64,000 nt of DNA, from the NCBI RefSeq assembly GCF_003947455.1, contig NZ_QHJH01000021.1, positions 1 through 64,000 on the forward strand, given 5' to 3'. How positions within the stretch are numbered: the stretch's first letter is position 1; each line of letters opens with the position of its first letter. Below, piece by piece: positions 8,868 to 18,356 of the stretch. The stretch is from Streptomyces sp. WAC 04229. Lineage in GTDB: Bacteria; Actinomycetota; Actinomycetes; Streptomycetales; Streptomycetaceae. Position numbers and translations under genes: made by a program. Below the pieces are notes generated by a model. The model did no database searches. It saw only the letters and a list, made by a program, of their open reading frames with translations, and was not told the origin of the DNA.

Positions 8868-10150
8868 TTGGCGTCCCCCTCGATCTCCGCGGTGGTGCCG
8901 GCCTCGTCGGCGGCGACCTCGGCGTCCGTGTCGTACAGCCCGAAGTAGCGGGCGGCGGTGTCCATGTCCTTGTCGCCGCGGCCGGACAGGTTGACGACGA
9001 TCAGCCCGTCCTTGCCCAGCTCCTTGCCGACCTCCAGGGCGCCGGCCAGCGCGTGGGCGCTCTCGATGGCCGGGATGATGCCCTCGGTGCGCGAGAGCAG
9101 GCGCAGGGCCTGCATGGCGGCGTCGTCGGTGACCGCGCGGTACTCGCCGCGGCCGGAGTCCTTGAGGTAGGAGTGCTCGGGGCCGATGCCCGGGTAGTCC
9201 AGACCGGCCGAGATCGAGTACGGCTCGGTGATCTGGCCCTCGTCGTCCTGGAGGACGTAGGAACGGGAGCCGTGCAGGATGCCGGGTTCGCCCGCGGTCA
9301 GGGTGGCCGCGTGCTCGCCGGTCTCCACGCCGTGCCCGGCGGGCTCGCAGCCGATGAGGCGGACGTCCGCGTCGGGGATGAAGGCGTGGAAGAGACCGAT
9401 GGCGTTGGAGCCGCCGCCGACGCAGGCGATCGCGGCGTCGGGGAGGCGTCCGGCCTGCTCCAGGAGCTGGCGGCGGGCCTCGACGCCGATGACGCGGTGG
9501 AAGTCGCGCACCATCGCCGGGAAGGGGTGCGGTCCGGCGACGGTGCCGAAGAGGTAGTGCGTGCGGTCGACGTTGGCGACCCAGTCGCGGAACGCCTCGT
9601 TGATGGCGTCCTTCAGGGTGCGGCTGCCGGACTTCACGGCGATGACCTCGGCGCCGAGCATCCGCATGCGGGCCACGTTCAGGGCCTGGCGCTGGGTGTC
9701 GATCTCGCCCATGTAGATGGTGCAGTCGAGGCCGAAGAGGGCGCAGGCGGTGGCGGTGGCGACGCCGTGCTGTCCGGCGCCGGTCTCGGCGATCACCCGG
9801 GTCTTGCCCATGCGCTTGGTGAGCAGGGCCTGGCCGAGCACGTTGTTGATCTTGTGCGAGCCGGTGTGGTTCAGGTCCTCGCGCTTGAGGAAGACGCGGG
9901 CACCTCCGGCGTGCTCGGCGAAGCGGGGAACCTCGGTGAGGGAGCTGGGGCGGCCGGTGTAGTGGACGAGGAGGTCGTCCAGTTCGCGGGCGAACTCCGG
10001 GTCGGACTTGGCCTTGTCGTACTCGACGGCGACCTCGTCGACCGCCGCGACGAGGGCCTCGGGGATGAACTTGCCGCCGAACGCGCCGAAGTAGCCCTCG
10101 GCGGAGGGAACTTGACCCTCGGAGTCGGGAATGAAGAAGGTGCTGGGCAT
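8864..10150 (-). CDS. trpB: Tryptophan synthase beta subunit
   Basis: 428 aa PLP enzyme that condenses indole with serine to give tryptophan. The Schiff-base lysine is K100 in HTGSHKINN. The phosphate-binding GGGSNAIG loop and the [12 protein letters not shown] segment are also present. The C-terminal 30 residues are an acidic extension. The ATG at 10150 has a GTGAGG-type site about 9 nt upstream. It sits between the small gene trpM and trpA. Confidence 0.97.
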   Translation of the reverse strand: MPSTFFIPDSEGQVPSAEGYFGAFGGKFIPEALVAAVDEVAVEYDKAKSDPEFARELDDLLVHYTGRPSSLTEVPRFAEHAGGARVFLKREDLNHTGSHKINNVLGQALLTKRMGKTRVIAETGAGQHGVATATACALFGLDCTIYMGEIDTQRQALNVARMRMLGAEVIAVKSGSRTLKDAINEAFRDWVANVDRTHYLFGTVAGPHPFPAMVRDFHRVIGVEARRQLLEQAGRLPDAAIACVGGGSNAIGLFHAFIPDADVRLIGCEPAGHGVETGEHAATLTAGEPGILHGSRSYVLQDDEGQITEPYSISAGLDYPGIGPEHSYLKDSGRGEYRAVTDDAAMQALRLLSRTEGIIPAIESAHALAGALEVGKELGKDGLIVVNLSGRGDKDMDTAARYFGLYDTDAEVAADEAGTTAEIEGDAK

Positions 10151-10257
10151 GCGGAAGCCTCACGGTGAGTGTCTGGTGATGACTGATCGCCGTGGGGGCG
10201 AGGACAAGTGGTCGGGCTGCCGGCCGTGGACGGCTGGTCGTGCAGTTCCCCGCGCCC

Positions 10258-10425
10258 CTATGGGACGCGCTGCCATCGCATGCCGTTGACCTGCCCGGGC
10301 TCGTCGCCGATGACGTACCGCACCCGGCGGCCGTGCACCCTGCGGGCGGGTGCGCGGCAGCCTCGGGGACGGCAGCCGCGCGCGAGGCGGGCGTACCGGT
10401 CCACGGGGGTCATGGTGGCAGTCAT
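10258..10425 (-). CDS. trpM: Small tryptophan-operon protein TrpM
   Basis: 55 aa, strongly basic, with repeated Arg and two Cys in an ARGCRPRGCRAPARR segment, ending near GQVNGMRWQRVP. It lies between trpC and trpB exactly where S. coelicolor carries trpM (also called trpX), a small protein reported to modulate tryptophan biosynthesis and differentiation. I read it by hand: ATG 10425, TAG 10258-10260, no internal stop. There is no obvious Shine-Dalgarno sequence, and an in-frame ATG at 10413 is an alternative start. Function at the molecular level cannot be judged from the sequence. Confidence 0.75.
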   Translation of the reverse strand: MTATMTPVDRYARLARGCRPRGCRAPARRVHGRRVRYVIGDEPGQVNGMRWQRVP

Positions 10426-10446
10426 CGAGGGTCAGCCTAGCGAAGG

Positions 10447-11256
10447 TCAGCCGCGGCCGTGGCGCAATGCCGGGTGTTCGCCGGCGGCGACCAGGTCGGA
10501 GACCGCGGTCTTCGGGTCGCGGCCGGTGACCAGGGACTCGCCGACCAGAACGGCGTCGGCGCCCTCGTTGGCGTAGGCGATGAGGTCGTGCGGGCCGCGG
10601 ACGCCGGACTCGGCGACCTTGACGATGTGCGCGGGGATCTCCGGGGCGACCCTTTCGAAGGTGCCGCGGTCGACCTCCAGGGTCTTCAGGTTGCGCGCGT
10701 TGACGCCGATGACCTTGGCGCCGGCGTCCACCGCGCGCTCGACCTCGTCCTCGTCGTGCACCTCGACGAGCGGGGTGAGGCCGATGGACTCGGCGCGCTC
10801 GATCAAGGACTCCAGAGCCGGCTGGTCGAGCGCCGCGACGATCAGCAGCACGAGGTCGGCGCCGTGCGCGCGGGCCTCCCACAGCTGGTACGAGGTGACG
10901 ACGAAGTCCTTGCGCAGCACGGGGATGTCCACTCGGGCGCGGACGGAGTCCAGGTCGGCCAGCGAGCCGCCGAAGCGGCGCTCCTCGGTGAGGACGGAGA
11001 TGACGGCGGCGCCGCCCGCCTCGTAGTCCGCGGCGAGTCCGGCGGGGTCGGCGATGGCGGCCAGCGCGCCCTTGGACGGGCTGGAGCGCTTGACCTCGCA
11101 GATGACCTTGACGCCGTCGCCGCGCAGGGCGGCCACACCGTCCTTCGCGGGGCGGGCCTTGGCCGCGCGCTCCTTGAGCTCGTCGAGGCTGACGCGCGCC
11201 TGCCGCTCCGCGAGGTCGGCACGGACTCCGTCGATGATCTCGTCGAGCACACTCAC
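10447..11256 (-). CDS. trpC: Indole-3-glycerol phosphate synthase
   Basis: 269 aa TIM barrel that closes the indole ring from CdRP. The signature [10 protein letters not shown] at 54-63 contains the catalytic Glu and Lys; [13 protein letters not shown] and KVAESGV are further family segments. It starts with GTG at 11256, with AAAGGGGG about 9 nt upstream, and is the first gene of trpCMBA. Only trpC, M, B and A are here; trpE is at 13006-14505 and trpD/trpF are absent, the TrpF step being covered by PriA. Confidence 0.97.
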   Translation of the reverse strand: MSVLDEIIDGVRADLAERQARVSLDELKERAAKARPAKDGVAALRGDGVKVICEVKRSSPSKGALAAIADPAGLAADYEAGGAAVISVLTEERRFGGSLADLDSVRARVDIPVLRKDFVVTSYQLWEARAHGADLVLLIVAALDQPALESLIERAESIGLTPLVEVHDEDEVERAVDAGAKVIGVNARNLKTLEVDRGTFERVAPEIPAHIVKVAESGVRGPHDLIAYANEGADAVLVGESLVTGRDPKTAVSDLVAAGEHPALRHGRG

Positions 11257-11373
11257 GCGAGCGGCCCCCTTTCAGACGGCGAAACCGGTGGTCACTGTGA
11301 TGGTATCCGGAGCGGGGCACAGGGCTCGCATCCGGCCGCCGCCGGTCCCATTACCTGGACATTCATCGGATGA

Positions 11374-11826
11374 TCAAGGACGGAGCCAGCCACCGAACGG
11401 CAGGTTCCGGACAACCGTGAAGACCAGCAGCAACGTCCCGAGCGCCCACAGGTGGACCGGCCCCAGTTCGACCCGCAGCGGCCGGCCGCGTGCCGCTCGG
11501 ACCACCCAGACGGTCCACAGGACGGCGAACCCCAGATAGCCCAGGACCGCCGTCGCGTTGGCCTGCAGCGCGGCGAGCACGTCCCCGTGGACGAAGGCGT
11601 GGGCGCTGCGCAGGCCGCCGCAGCCGGGGCAGAGGATCCCCGTGAAGCGCAGCAGGGGGCAGACGGGGTAGTGCCCGGGTTCGTTGGGGTCCACGGCACC
11701 CACGTACGCGAAGGCTCCCGCGACGGACGCGAGTACCGCGGCCGGGACGGCGAGGCGGGCGGACCGGCCCTTCGGTACGGCACCGGTCGGGGTCGGCTGT
11801 GCGGTCTCGGCGTCCACGCCCCGCAT
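11374..11826 (-). CDS. DUF2752 family membrane protein
   Basis: 150 aa with three hydrophobic segments. The DUF2752 hallmark is clear: CPLLRFTGILCPGCGGLRSAH, a Cys-rich loop after the first membrane helix. ATG 11826 is preferred over GTG 11853 because an ACCGGGGG site lies just upstream. Streptomyces genomes keep this gene between trpC and trpE. Its role is unknown; the conserved Cys cluster could bind a metal (inference). Confidence 0.8.
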   Translation of the reverse strand: MRGVDAETAQPTPTGAVPKGRSARLAVPAAVLASVAGAFAYVGAVDPNEPGHYPVCPLLRFTGILCPGCGGLRSAHAFVHGDVLAALQANATAVLGYLGFAVLWTVWVVRAARGRPLRVELGPVHLWALGTLLLVFTVVRNLPFGGWLRP

Positions 11827-11919
11827 TCTGCCCCCGGTGGTCCCCACGCGCACGTGAGGGGCGGTCCCGGCACCTTGTGCCGCTCCGCCCCTCCGGTGGG
11901 TCCGTGACGCCGTGCGGGG

Positions 11920-12171
11920 TCAGCCCTTGGCGTCGGCCGTGGCGCGCTCGCCGGCGACCTGGTGCACGGGGTGGCTGTGCTTCGGCTGGCCGAGGCCCAT
12001 CATCCGCATGATGTAGCCCACCACACCACCGAGGGCGACGACCGCGAGGCCGGCCCAGAAGCCCGCCGGCTGGGCCGCCACCATGAACAGGCCCGCGATG
12101 CAGAAACCGATGAAGGCGATGATGACACCGGTCCAGGCGGCCGGGGTGTGACCGTGGCTGCTGCCCGCCAT
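11920..12171 (-). CDS. HGxxPAAW-family small membrane protein
   Basis: 83 aa. The N-terminus reads SHGHTPAAWTGV, the motif that names this actinobacterial family, followed by two transmembrane helices (about 14-34 and 39-57) and a His/Lys-containing tail. GAGGAG about 8 nt before the ATG is a good ribosome site. It is part of the conserved small-gene set in the trp region; function unknown. Confidence 0.85.
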   Translation of the reverse strand: MAGSSHGHTPAAWTGVIIAFIGFCIAGLFMVAAQPAGFWAGLAVVALGGVVGYIMRMMGLGQPKHSHPVHQVAGERATADAKG

Positions 12172-12279
12172 TGCTTGCTCCTCGTTGCTGTGTGCCGTGT
12201 CTGAGCAGGACGCTCGTACCCATTGTCCCGCACCCCCGCACGCGCCGTGAGCGGGGGTGCTCCGCAGGGGGGCGGCGCG

Positions 12280-12921
12280 TCAGGCGCTGGTGGGGTCCTC
12301 GCCGCGGTCGATGGCCTTCCAGAGGTCCTCGGGACGGTCCGGGTCCACGGTCTGCGGCTTGCGGCGCGGGCGCGGGGTGCCGTCGCGCTCGTAGCGGCCG
12401 GACATCGCGGGCCACTGGCGGCCGTAGCGCAGCGCGAGCAGCCCGGCGAGCAGCAGCAGGGCGCCGCCCACGGCCGCGACGTACGGCCAGGCGGTGTGCG
12501 AGAGGACGTCCACGGTGGCCGAGGTGTCGCCGGCGGCCTTCGCGGCCTGGTCGTCCAGCGCGGAGCTGTCGGAGGCGCCGGCCAGAGCGGCGGCGATGGT
12601 GCCCGCGCCGCTCAGCGCGAGCAGGCCGGCCACCGCGAAGCGGCCCGCGCGGCGGACGGCGAACACGGCGACGAGCGCGGCGAGCCCCACTATGGCCAGC
12701 GCCGCGGGCACGCCCGTGACGTCGCTGCCCTTGGCGGTCAGGGGAAACGCGCCGCCGGCCACCGTCGCGGTGCCCTCCGCCCACTCCTGCCGGGTGGCGA
12801 GCAGGGCGACGGCGGCGCCGAGCGCACCGCACAGCAGGGCGACGGCGAGGCTCCGCCGGCCGGCCCGGGCGGGTCCTGCGGCTGGGGTACGGGGGTGAGG
12901 AACGGCTGTCACGTACTCCAC
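12280..12921 (-). CDS. TIGR02234-type trp-region membrane protein
   Basis: About 213 aa with four predicted membrane helices and an extracytoplasmic WAEGTATVAGG segment after the first, ending in a hydrophilic tail with RPEDLWKAIDRGEDP. This matches the actinobacterial family found beside trpE (tryptophan-associated transmembrane protein). The trpE terminator ends at 12929, so the start must be downstream of it. GTG codons at 12927, 12921 and 12912 are all possible, and none has a clear ribosome site. Function unknown. Confidence 0.75.
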   Translation of the reverse strand: MEYVTAVPHPRTPAAGPARAGRRSLAVALLCGALGAAVALLATRQEWAEGTATVAGGAFPLTAKGSDVTGVPAALAIVGLAALVAVFAVRRAGRFAVAGLLALSGAGTIAAALAGASDSSALDDQAAKAAGDTSATVDVLSHTAWPYVAAVGGALLLLAGLLALRYGRQWPAMSGRYERDGTPRPRRKPQTVDPDRPEDLWKAIDRGEDPTSA

Positions 12922-12928
12922 TATCACC

Positions 12929-12960
12929 CGAACCCCGGGCGAACCGTCACCCGGGGTTCG
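12929..12960 (-). terminator. Hairpin terminator after trpE
   Basis: A perfect 11-bp inverted repeat (cgaaccccggg and its complement) with a 10-nt loop, 46 nt beyond the trpE stop. Confidence 0.7.
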
Positions 12961-13005
12961 GATTGGCCGGCGTGAGAATCGCCCCACCGCTCCGGCGGGT
13001 TGGCC

Positions 13006-14505
13006 CTATTGCGCCAGCCGGTTGGCCGTGTGTACGGCGCGCAGCACCGCCGCCGCCTTGTTGCGGCACTCGGTGTCCTCGGCGAGGGGGTCGGAGTCGG
13101 CGACGATGCCGGCGCCCGCCTGGACGTAGGCGGTGCCGTCGCGCAGCAGCGCGGTGCGGATGGCGATGGCGGTGTCGGAGTCGCCCGCGAAGTCGAGGTA
13201 GCCGACGCAGCCGCCGTACAGGCCGCGCCGGGAGGGTTCGAGTTCGTCGATGATCTGGAGGGCGCGCGGCTTGGGGGCGCCGGAGAGGGTGCCGGCCGGG
13301 AAGCAGGCGGTGAGGACGTCGAAGGCGGTGCGGCCGGGGGCGACCCGTCCGGTGACCGTCGAGACGATGTGCATGACGTGCGAGTACCGCTCGACGGACA
13401 TGAAGTCGACGACCTCGACGGAGCCGGGCTCGCAGACCCGGCCGAGGTCGTTGCGTCCGAGGTCGACGAGCATCAGGTGCTCGGCCCGCTCCTTGGGGTC
13501 GGCGAGCAGTTCGTCGGCGAGGGCCTGGTCCTCCTGCGGGGTGGCGCCGCGGGGCCGGGTGCCGGCGATGGGGTGCACCATGGCGCGGCCGTCCTCGACC
13601 TTGACCAGGGCCTCGGGCGACGACCCGACGACGTCGAAGCCGTCCAGGCGGAGCAGGTACATGTACGGGGAGGGGTTGGTGGCCCGCAGCACCCGGTACA
13701 CGTCCAGCGCGCTCGCGGTGCAGGGCGTCTCGAACCGCTGGGAGGGGACGACCTGGAAGGCCTCCCCCGCGCGGATGCGCTCCTTGATGTCCTCGACGGC
13801 CTCCTGGAAGTCGGGGCCGCCCCACAGCGCGGTGTACTCGGGCAGCTCGGACGGCGGCAGCGCGGCCGGGGGCTGGGCGACCGCGCGCGTGAGGTCGGCC
13901 TCCATGACGTCCAGACGGGCGATCGCGTCGGCGTAGGCCTCGTCGACGCCGGTCTCCAGGTCGTTGTGGTTGATCGCGTTGGCGATCAGCAGGACCGAGC
14001 CCTCCCAGTGGTCCATGACGGCGAGGTCGCTGGTGAGGAGCATGGTCAGCTCGGGGAGCTTCAGGTCGTCCCGCTCCCCCGGGCCGACCTTTTCCAGGCG
14101 GCGCACGATGTCGTAGCCGAGGTAGCCGACCATGCCGCCGGTGAAGGGCGGCAGGCCCAGGTCGTGGGCGAGGTCGCGGGGGGTGTGCAGGGCCTCGACG
14201 GTGGCGCGCAGCGCGGCGAGCGGGTCCCCGTCGGTGGGGACGCCGACGGGCGGGGTGCCCTGCCAGTGCGTCTGCCCGTCCTTCTCGGTGAGGGTGGCGG
14301 CGCTGCGGACGCCGACGAAGGAGTACCGGGACCAGGATCGTCCGTTCTCGGCGGACTCCAGCAGGAAGGTGCCGGGGCGCTCGGCCGCCAGCTTGCGGTA
14401 CAGCGCCACGGGGGTGTCGCCGTCGGCGAGGAGCTTGCGGCTCACCGGGATCACGCGGCGGTCGGCGGCCAGCTTGCGGAAGGTCGGGAGATCCATGTCG
14501 TCCAT
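13006..14505 (-). CDS. trpE: Anthranilate synthase component I
   Basis: 499 aa. It converts chorismate to anthranilate, using ammonia delivered by TrpG. The LLES motif at 48-51 is the tryptophan feedback site, so the enzyme should be inhibitable. The catalytic domain shows [19 protein letters not shown] and [13 protein letters not shown] 14505 is taken as start; ATG 14496 (MDLPTF) is equally compatible with homologues. It lies 11 nt after hisI, so histidine and tryptophan genes share a transcript here. No Trp-rich leader peptide is present before it. The glutaminase subunit TrpG is not in the window. Confidence 0.96.
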   Translation of the reverse strand: MDDMDLPTFRKLAADRRVIPVSRKLLADGDTPVALYRKLAAERPGTFLLESAENGRSWSRYSFVGVRSAATLTEKDGQTHWQGTPPVGVPTDGDPLAALRATVEALHTPRDLAHDLGLPPFTGGMVGYLGYDIVRRLEKVGPGERDDLKLPELTMLLTSDLAVMDHWEGSVLLIANAINHNDLETGVDEAYADAIARLDVMEADLTRAVAQPPAALPPSELPEYTALWGGPDFQEAVEDIKERIRAGEAFQVVPSQRFETPCTASALDVYRVLRATNPSPYMYLLRLDGFDVVGSSPEALVKVEDGRAMVHPIAGTRPRGATPQEDQALADELLADPKERAEHLMLVDLGRNDLGRVCEPGSVEVVDFMSVERYSHVMHIVSTVTGRVAPGRTAFDVLTACFPAGTLSGAPKPRALQIIDELEPSRRGLYGGCVGYLDFAGDSDTAIAIRTALLRDGTAYVQAGAGIVADSDPLAEDTECRNKAAAVLRAVHTANRLAQ

Positions 14506-14516
14506 GGCGGCAGACC

Positions 14517-14936
14517 CTACTGACCCGCGGCGGGCTCGCCGGAACCCGCGCCGTCGGTGCCCTCGGCCGCCTCGGCGAGGAGCACGTCGGCGTCGAAGCA
14601 GGTGCGGGCGCCGGTGTGGCAGGCGGCGCCGACCTGGTCGACCTTGACCAGGACGGTGTCGGCGTCGCAGTCCAGGGCGACGGACTTCACCCACTGGAAG
14701 TGCCCGGAGGTGTCGCCCTTGATCCAGTACTCCCGCCTGCTGCGCGACCAGTAGGTGCAGCGTCCCGTGGTCAGCGTGCGGTGCAGTGCCTCGTCGTCCA
14801 TCCAGCCGAGCATCAGCACCTCTCCGGTGTCGTACTGCTGGGCGATGGCGGGCAGGAGGCCGTCGGCGCTGCGCTTGAGGCGGGCCGCGATCTCCGGGGC
14901 GAGCGGGCTGGGCGGCCGGGGGGAGCTGCTGGTCAT
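14517..14936 (-). CDS. hisI: Phosphoribosyl-AMP cyclohydrolase
   Basis: 139 aa, monofunctional (no PRA-PH domain). It opens the purine ring of phosphoribosyl-AMP in histidine synthesis. The metal-binding acids are in [11 protein letters not shown], and the zinc cysteines in CHTGARTC. The [16 protein letters not shown] stretch is the family signature. It is separated from the main his operon by about 2.4 kb and instead heads a unit with trpE. It is transcribed divergently from the TIGR03085 gene. Confidence 0.95.
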   Translation of the reverse strand: MTSSSPRPPSPLAPEIAARLKRSADGLLPAIAQQYDTGEVLMLGWMDDEALHRTLTTGRCTYWSRSRREYWIKGDTSGHFQWVKSVALDCDADTVLVKVDQVGAACHTGARTCFDADVLLAEAAEGTDGAGSGEPAAGQ

Positions 14937-15005
14937 GCGCCCATTGTGCCGCGCGGGTCGGACACACCCCGGGGCTGTCCATTGGGCGGACCCGTCCCGG
15001 CGCCG

Positions 15006-15011
15006 TAGGCT
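15006..15011 (+). promoter_or_regulatory. Candidate -10 (TAGGCT) of a near-leaderless transcript
   Basis: TAGGCT ends 6 nt before the ATG at 15018. TTGGGC at 14982-14987, 18 nt upstream, is an acceptable -35. Transcription would begin at or next to the A of ATG, and no Shine-Dalgarno sequence is present. Confidence 0.45.
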
Positions 15012-15017
15012 GGCCGC

Positions 15018-15653
15018 ATGTCGACTTTCGCCAAGCGTGAACGACTTCTGCTCGCGGACCTGTTGGAGACGGCGGGCCCGGACGCGCCGACCCTGTGCGA
15101 GGGCTGGCGGACCCGCGACCTCGCCGCGCACGTGGTGGTGCGCGAGCGCCGGCCGGACGCCGCCGGGGGCACCCTGATCAAGCAGCTGGCGTCCCGGCTC
15201 GACCGGGTGATGGAGGAGTACGGGGCGAAGCCGTACGAGGAGCTGCTCCAGCTGATCCGCACCGGCCCGCCCAGGTTCTCGCCGTTCCAGCTCAAGCAGG
15301 TGGACGAGGCGGCGAACACGGTGGAGTTCTACGTCCACACCGAGGACGTCCGCCGGGCCCGGCCCGACTGGTCGCCGCGCGAGCTGGACCCGGTCTTCCA
15401 GGACGCCCTGTGGTCCCGCCTGGAGCGCGCCGCCCGGCTGATGGGCCGGGGCGTCCCGACGGGCCTCGTCCTGCGCCGCCCCAACGGCCAGACGACCGTC
15501 GCCCACCGGGGCACGCCGGTGGTGACGGCCACCGGCGAGCCGTCCGAACTGCTGCTGTTCGCGTACGGCCGTCAGGAGGCGGCGAACGTGGAACTGGAGG
15601 GCGAGAAGTCCGCGATCGCGAGGCTGCGGGAGACGAGGCAGCTCGGCATCTGA
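15018..15653 (+). CDS. TIGR03085 family (DinB/MDMPI-like) protein
   Basis: 211 aa. The N-terminal pattern [24 protein letters not shown] matches the actinobacterial TIGR03085/mycothiol-dependent maleylpyruvate isomerase N-domain superfamily, a four-helix bundle that often binds a metal through His residues (here H41 and [13 protein letters not shown]). The family is thought to include mycothiol-dependent enzymes, but no reaction is known for this branch. It is a single gene, divergent from hisI and convergent with the MFS gene, whose stop is 8 nt away. Confidence 0.8.
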   Translation: MSTFAKRERLLLADLLETAGPDAPTLCEGWRTRDLAAHVVVRERRPDAAGGTLIKQLASRLDRVMEEYGAKPYEELLQLIRTGPPRFSPFQLKQVDEAANTVEFYVHTEDVRRARPDWSPRELDPVFQDALWSRLERAARLMGRGVPTGLVLRRPNGQTTVAHRGTPVVTATGEPSELLLFAYGRQEAANVELEGEKSAIARLRETRQLGI

Positions 15654-15660
15654 TCCGCGC

Positions 15661-16923
15661 TCACCTCGGCAGTTCGGCGCGCCGCAGGCCCGGCGTGCAC
15701 AGGGCGACCGCTCCGCCCAGGGCGCAGACCAGCGCGCTGACGGCGAAGACCGGACCGGTGCCCCAGACGCCGACGGCGGCGGCGGACAGCGGCATGCTCA
15801 GGGGCGCGATCCCGAGGCTGACGATGCCGGCCACGGCCGTGACGCGCCCCAGGTAGGCGGGGTCCGTCTGCGTCTGCAGCAGGGCCCCGCACATGGCGCC
15901 GCTGAGGCCGGTGAGCAGCCCCACGAGCACGGCGACGCCGACGGCCGCGGAGAGGGCGGACACCTGGGCGAGGGCGGCGATGGCGGCGGCACCGGGGATG
16001 ATGGCCCCGGCGGTGACCAGCCCTGCGCGCGGGACGCGTCCGCGCACCGCCAGCAGCAGCGCGGCCGCCCCCGCACCGGTGCCGAAGCCGCCGAGCACCC
16101 AGCCCATCCCGGAGGCGCCCCAGCCGCGCTCGTCCGCGAGCAGGGTGAGGCCGACGTTGAGCGGGCCGACGAAGCCGAGGTCACCCAGGGCGATGGTGAT
16201 CATCAGCGGGGCGAGGACGCGGTGCCGGCGGATGTGGCGGAGGCCGGCCCGCAGGTCGCGCCAGGCGGTGGTGTCGTTCCGGGCGGTGGTCTCGTCGGGC
16301 GGCAGCTCGCGTACCCGTACGGAGACCAGCAGCGGCACGGAGAGGGCGATCAGCAGCCCCGCGCACGCGAAGGCGGCGGCCGAACCGCCCACCGCCACCC
16401 CGAGCCCGCCGAGCGGGGCGCCCACCACGGCGGCGAAGCGGATGCCGAGGCCGCGCATGCCCTGCACCCGGGCGAGCTGGTCCTTGGTGGTCATCCGGGC
16501 CGGGAGCGCGCCGACCGCGGGCAGGAACACGGCGTCGACGGTGCCGAAGACGACGGCGAGCAGCGCGAGCAGCCAGAGCCCGGGATCGGTCACGAAGAGC
16601 ACGGCGGCCACCGCGAGGACCGTGCCGCACCGTACGGCGTCGCTGCCGATGACGACCCGGCGCGGTCCGAACCGGTCGGCGACCACGCCGCCGCCCAGCA
16701 TGAGCAGCGCCCGCGGCACCGCGCTCACGGCGGTGACGATCCCGGCCTGCGCGGCGGTGCCGTTCTGCACGGCGGCCCACGACAGCGCGAGGTAGAAGAC
16801 CATGTCGCCGACCATGGAGAGCGTGTAGGCGGCGACCCAGCGCAGGACGTTGGGGTCGCGGTGGGCGGGGCGCCCCGTCGCGAGGGACGCCCCGCGGTCG
16901 GGTATGTCCGTGAGGTCGGTCAC
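15661..16923 (-). CDS. MFS transporter
   Basis: 420 aa with about 12 membrane helices. The first cytoplasmic loop contains [18 protein letters not shown], the classical major-facilitator motif A. The protein resembles the MFS_3/EntS-like exporter group common in actinomycetes. Substrate cannot be predicted. The GTG start lies 4 nt after the toxin gene stop, so it may be read through from the his/TA transcript. Confidence 0.88.
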   Translation of the reverse strand: MTDLTDIPDRGASLATGRPAHRDPNVLRWVAAYTLSMVGDMVFYLALSWAAVQNGTAAQAGIVTAVSAVPRALLMLGGGVVADRFGPRRVVIGSDAVRCGTVLAVAAVLFVTDPGLWLLALLAVVFGTVDAVFLPAVGALPARMTTKDQLARVQGMRGLGIRFAAVVGAPLGGLGVAVGGSAAAFACAGLLIALSVPLLVSVRVRELPPDETTARNDTTAWRDLRAGLRHIRRHRVLAPLMITIALGDLGFVGPLNVGLTLLADERGWGASGMGWVLGGFGTGAGAAALLLAVRGRVPRAGLVTAGAIIPGAAAIAALAQVSALSAAVGVAVLVGLLTGLSGAMCGALLQTQTDPAYLGRVTAVAGIVSLGIAPLSMPLSAAAVGVWGTGPVFAVSALVCALGGAVALCTPGLRRAELPR

Positions 16924-16927
16924 CGGT

Positions 16928-17302
16928 TCATTCAGCCCAGTCGCGGAGCAGGCGGGCGGTCTCGGGGAGGTCGGCCTCGTCGCTGCGGATGTCGGAGACG
17001 AGCTTGGCCCAGTCGCCGGGCCTTGGATCGAGCGGCGTCCCCGAGGCCTCCATGTACGCGCGGATGCAGCCGATGCCGATCGACGCGTTGTAGTCCGTGA
17101 ACGGCCTGAGTCTCAGAGCGGTGTGCAGGAACGTCGCAGCCCGGCTCGGGATCTCTTCGTAATAAGGCTCCCCCGCCACCCGCTCATACCTGTGCCTCTC
17201 GGCCATACAGTGCAACGCGCCCCAGTCCCGGATGGGCGTGTTCGACGGTGAGACCTCCACCTGAACGCAGAGGACCCATCCTGCATCGACGTAGAGCGTC
17301 AC
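16928..17302 (-). CDS. Doc/Fic-like toxin component
   Basis: 124 aa. The central stretch LRLRPFTDYNASIGIGCIRAYMEASG aligns with the Doc/Fic signature (HPFxDGNKR), but the first His is Arg, DGN is D-Y-N and the basic pair is absent. Classical Doc kinase chemistry is therefore uncertain. Size (about 125 aa) and pairing fit the Fic-family toxin components annotated in streptomycetes. The GTG start is fixed by a GTGA overlap with the antitoxin stop. Codons such as TAT, GAA and AGG are used more than in neighbouring genes (for example GAG CCT TAT TAC GAA GAG), suggesting acquired DNA. Confidence 0.75.
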   Translation of the reverse strand: MTLYVDAGWVLCVQVEVSPSNTPIRDWGALHCMAERHRYERVAGEPYYEEIPSRAATFLHTALRLRPFTDYNASIGIGCIRAYMEASGTPLDPRPGDWAKLVSDIRSDEADLPETARLLRDWAE

Positions 17303-17517
17303 CGAAGTCCCACCGGGAAGCGCTCCTCGAAGTCGGCCATGATCTCGCGGGCGTACTTGGAGGCCCCCTCCACGAACCGCTGCTTCTGCCGCCGACGCAC
17401 CACGTCCTCGGTCAGTATGTCGTGCGCCAGCCGCTTGATCGCGACGCCCTGCTCCTTGGCCTCCGCGCGCAGCTCGGCCAGCTCTTCCTCGGTGAACTCG
17501 ATCGTGATCCCAGGCAT
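17299..17517 (-). CDS. Ribbon-helix-helix antitoxin of the Doc-like module
   Basis: 72 aa. The N-terminal ITIEFTEEELAELRAEAKEQG begins with a beta strand and helix typical of RHH DNA-binding antitoxins. A charged C-terminal half (RRRQKQRFVEGASKYAREIMADFEE would be split by the toxin groove) likely neutralises the toxin. It overlaps the toxin by 4 nt and lies 67 nt downstream of hisF. Autoregulation is expected for such pairs; tandem repeats upstream at 17549-17567 could be the operator. Confidence 0.75.
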   Translation of the reverse strand: MPGITIEFTEEELAELRAEAKEQGVAIKRLAHDILTEDVVRRRQKQRFVEGASKYAREIMADFEERFPVGLR

Positions 17518-17548
17518 ATGAGCACGTTAGCCAACTCGGAACCATGAT

Positions 17549-17567
17549 CACTACCGCGCTCACTACC
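17549..17567 (-). promoter_or_regulatory. Tandem repeat, possible antitoxin operator
   Basis: The heptamer cactacc occurs at 17549-17555 and again at 17561-17567, a 12-bp period, in the gap between hisF and the antitoxin start. RHH antitoxins commonly bind short repeats about one helical turn apart. Function is inferred from position only. Confidence 0.35.
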
Positions 17568-17584
17568 AGGAGCTACACCCCGAA

Positions 17585-18340
17585 CTACCGAACGGGATGC
17601 CCCGCCCCGCGCAGCGTGTCCTTCACCTGGCCGATCCGCAGGTCGCCGAAGTGGAAGACGGATGCCGCCAGGACCGCGTCCGCGCCCGCCGCCACGGCGG
17701 GCGGAAAGTCGGTGAGGCGGCCCGCGCCGCCGGAGGCGATCACCGGGACGGACACGTGCTTGCGCACCGCCTCGATCATCTCCAGGTCGTAGCCGTCCTT
17801 GGTGCCGTCCGCGTCCATCGAGTTCAGCAGGATCTCCCCCGCGCCCAGCTCCGCGGCCCGGTGCGCCCACTCCACCGCGTCGATGCCGGTGCCGCGCCGG
17901 CCGCCGTGGGTGGTCACCTCGAAGGTGCCCGCCTCGGTGCGCCGCGCGTCCACCGACAGCACGAGGACCTGGCGGCCGAACCGCTCGGCGATCTCGCGGA
18001 TCAGGTCGGGCCGCGCGATGGCGGCCGTGTTCACGCCCACCTTGTCCGCGCCGGCCCGCAGCAGCTTGTCGACGTCGTCGGCGGTGCGCACGCCGCCGCC
18101 GACGGTCAGCGGGATGAACACCTGCTCGGCGGTGCGCCGCACCACGTCGTAGGTCGTCTCCCGGTTGCCCGACGAGGCGGTGATGTCCAGGAACGTCAGC
18201 TCGTCGGCGCCCTCGGCGTCGTACACCTTGGCCATCTCGACGGGGTCGCCGGCGTCGCGCAGGTTCTGGAAGTTCACGCCCTTGACGACCCGGCCGTCGT
18301 CCACGTCCAGGCAGGGGATGACTCGGACCGCCAGGGTCAT
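17585..18340 (-). CDS. hisF: Imidazole glycerol phosphate synthase, cyclase subunit
   Basis: 251 aa (beta/alpha)8 barrel that, with HisH, makes IGP and AICAR from PRFAR. Catalytic aspartates are D12 (VIPCLD) and D131 (LSVDAR). Half-barrel phosphate motifs VGGGVR and ASGGAG are present. GAGGAG about 10 nt before the ATG is a good ribosome site. It is the last recognised his gene of the operon, 17 nt after ridA, and is followed by the toxin-antitoxin pair. Confidence 0.97.
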   Translation of the reverse strand: MTLAVRVIPCLDVDDGRVVKGVNFQNLRDAGDPVEMAKVYDAEGADELTFLDITASSGNRETTYDVVRRTAEQVFIPLTVGGGVRTADDVDKLLRAGADKVGVNTAAIARPDLIREIAERFGRQVLVLSVDARRTEAGTFEVTTHGGRRGTGIDAVEWAHRAAELGAGEILLNSMDADGTKDGYDLEMIEAVRKHVSVPVIASGGAGRLTDFPPAVAAGADAVLAASVFHFGDLRIGQVKDTLRGAGHPVR

Positions 18341-18356
18341 GAATCCACGGCTCCTC

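Noticed and set aside
11292..11363. Short ORF (24 codons) upstream of trpC as a Trp attenuator leader peptide
   Set aside because: It contains no Trp codon and no competing terminator/antiterminator hairpins are evident, so attenuation is not supported.
17299..17563. Longer toxin frame starting at 17563
   Set aside because: It would overlap the whole antitoxin gene; the GTG at 17302 gives the expected 4-nt overlap and about 125-residue toxin.
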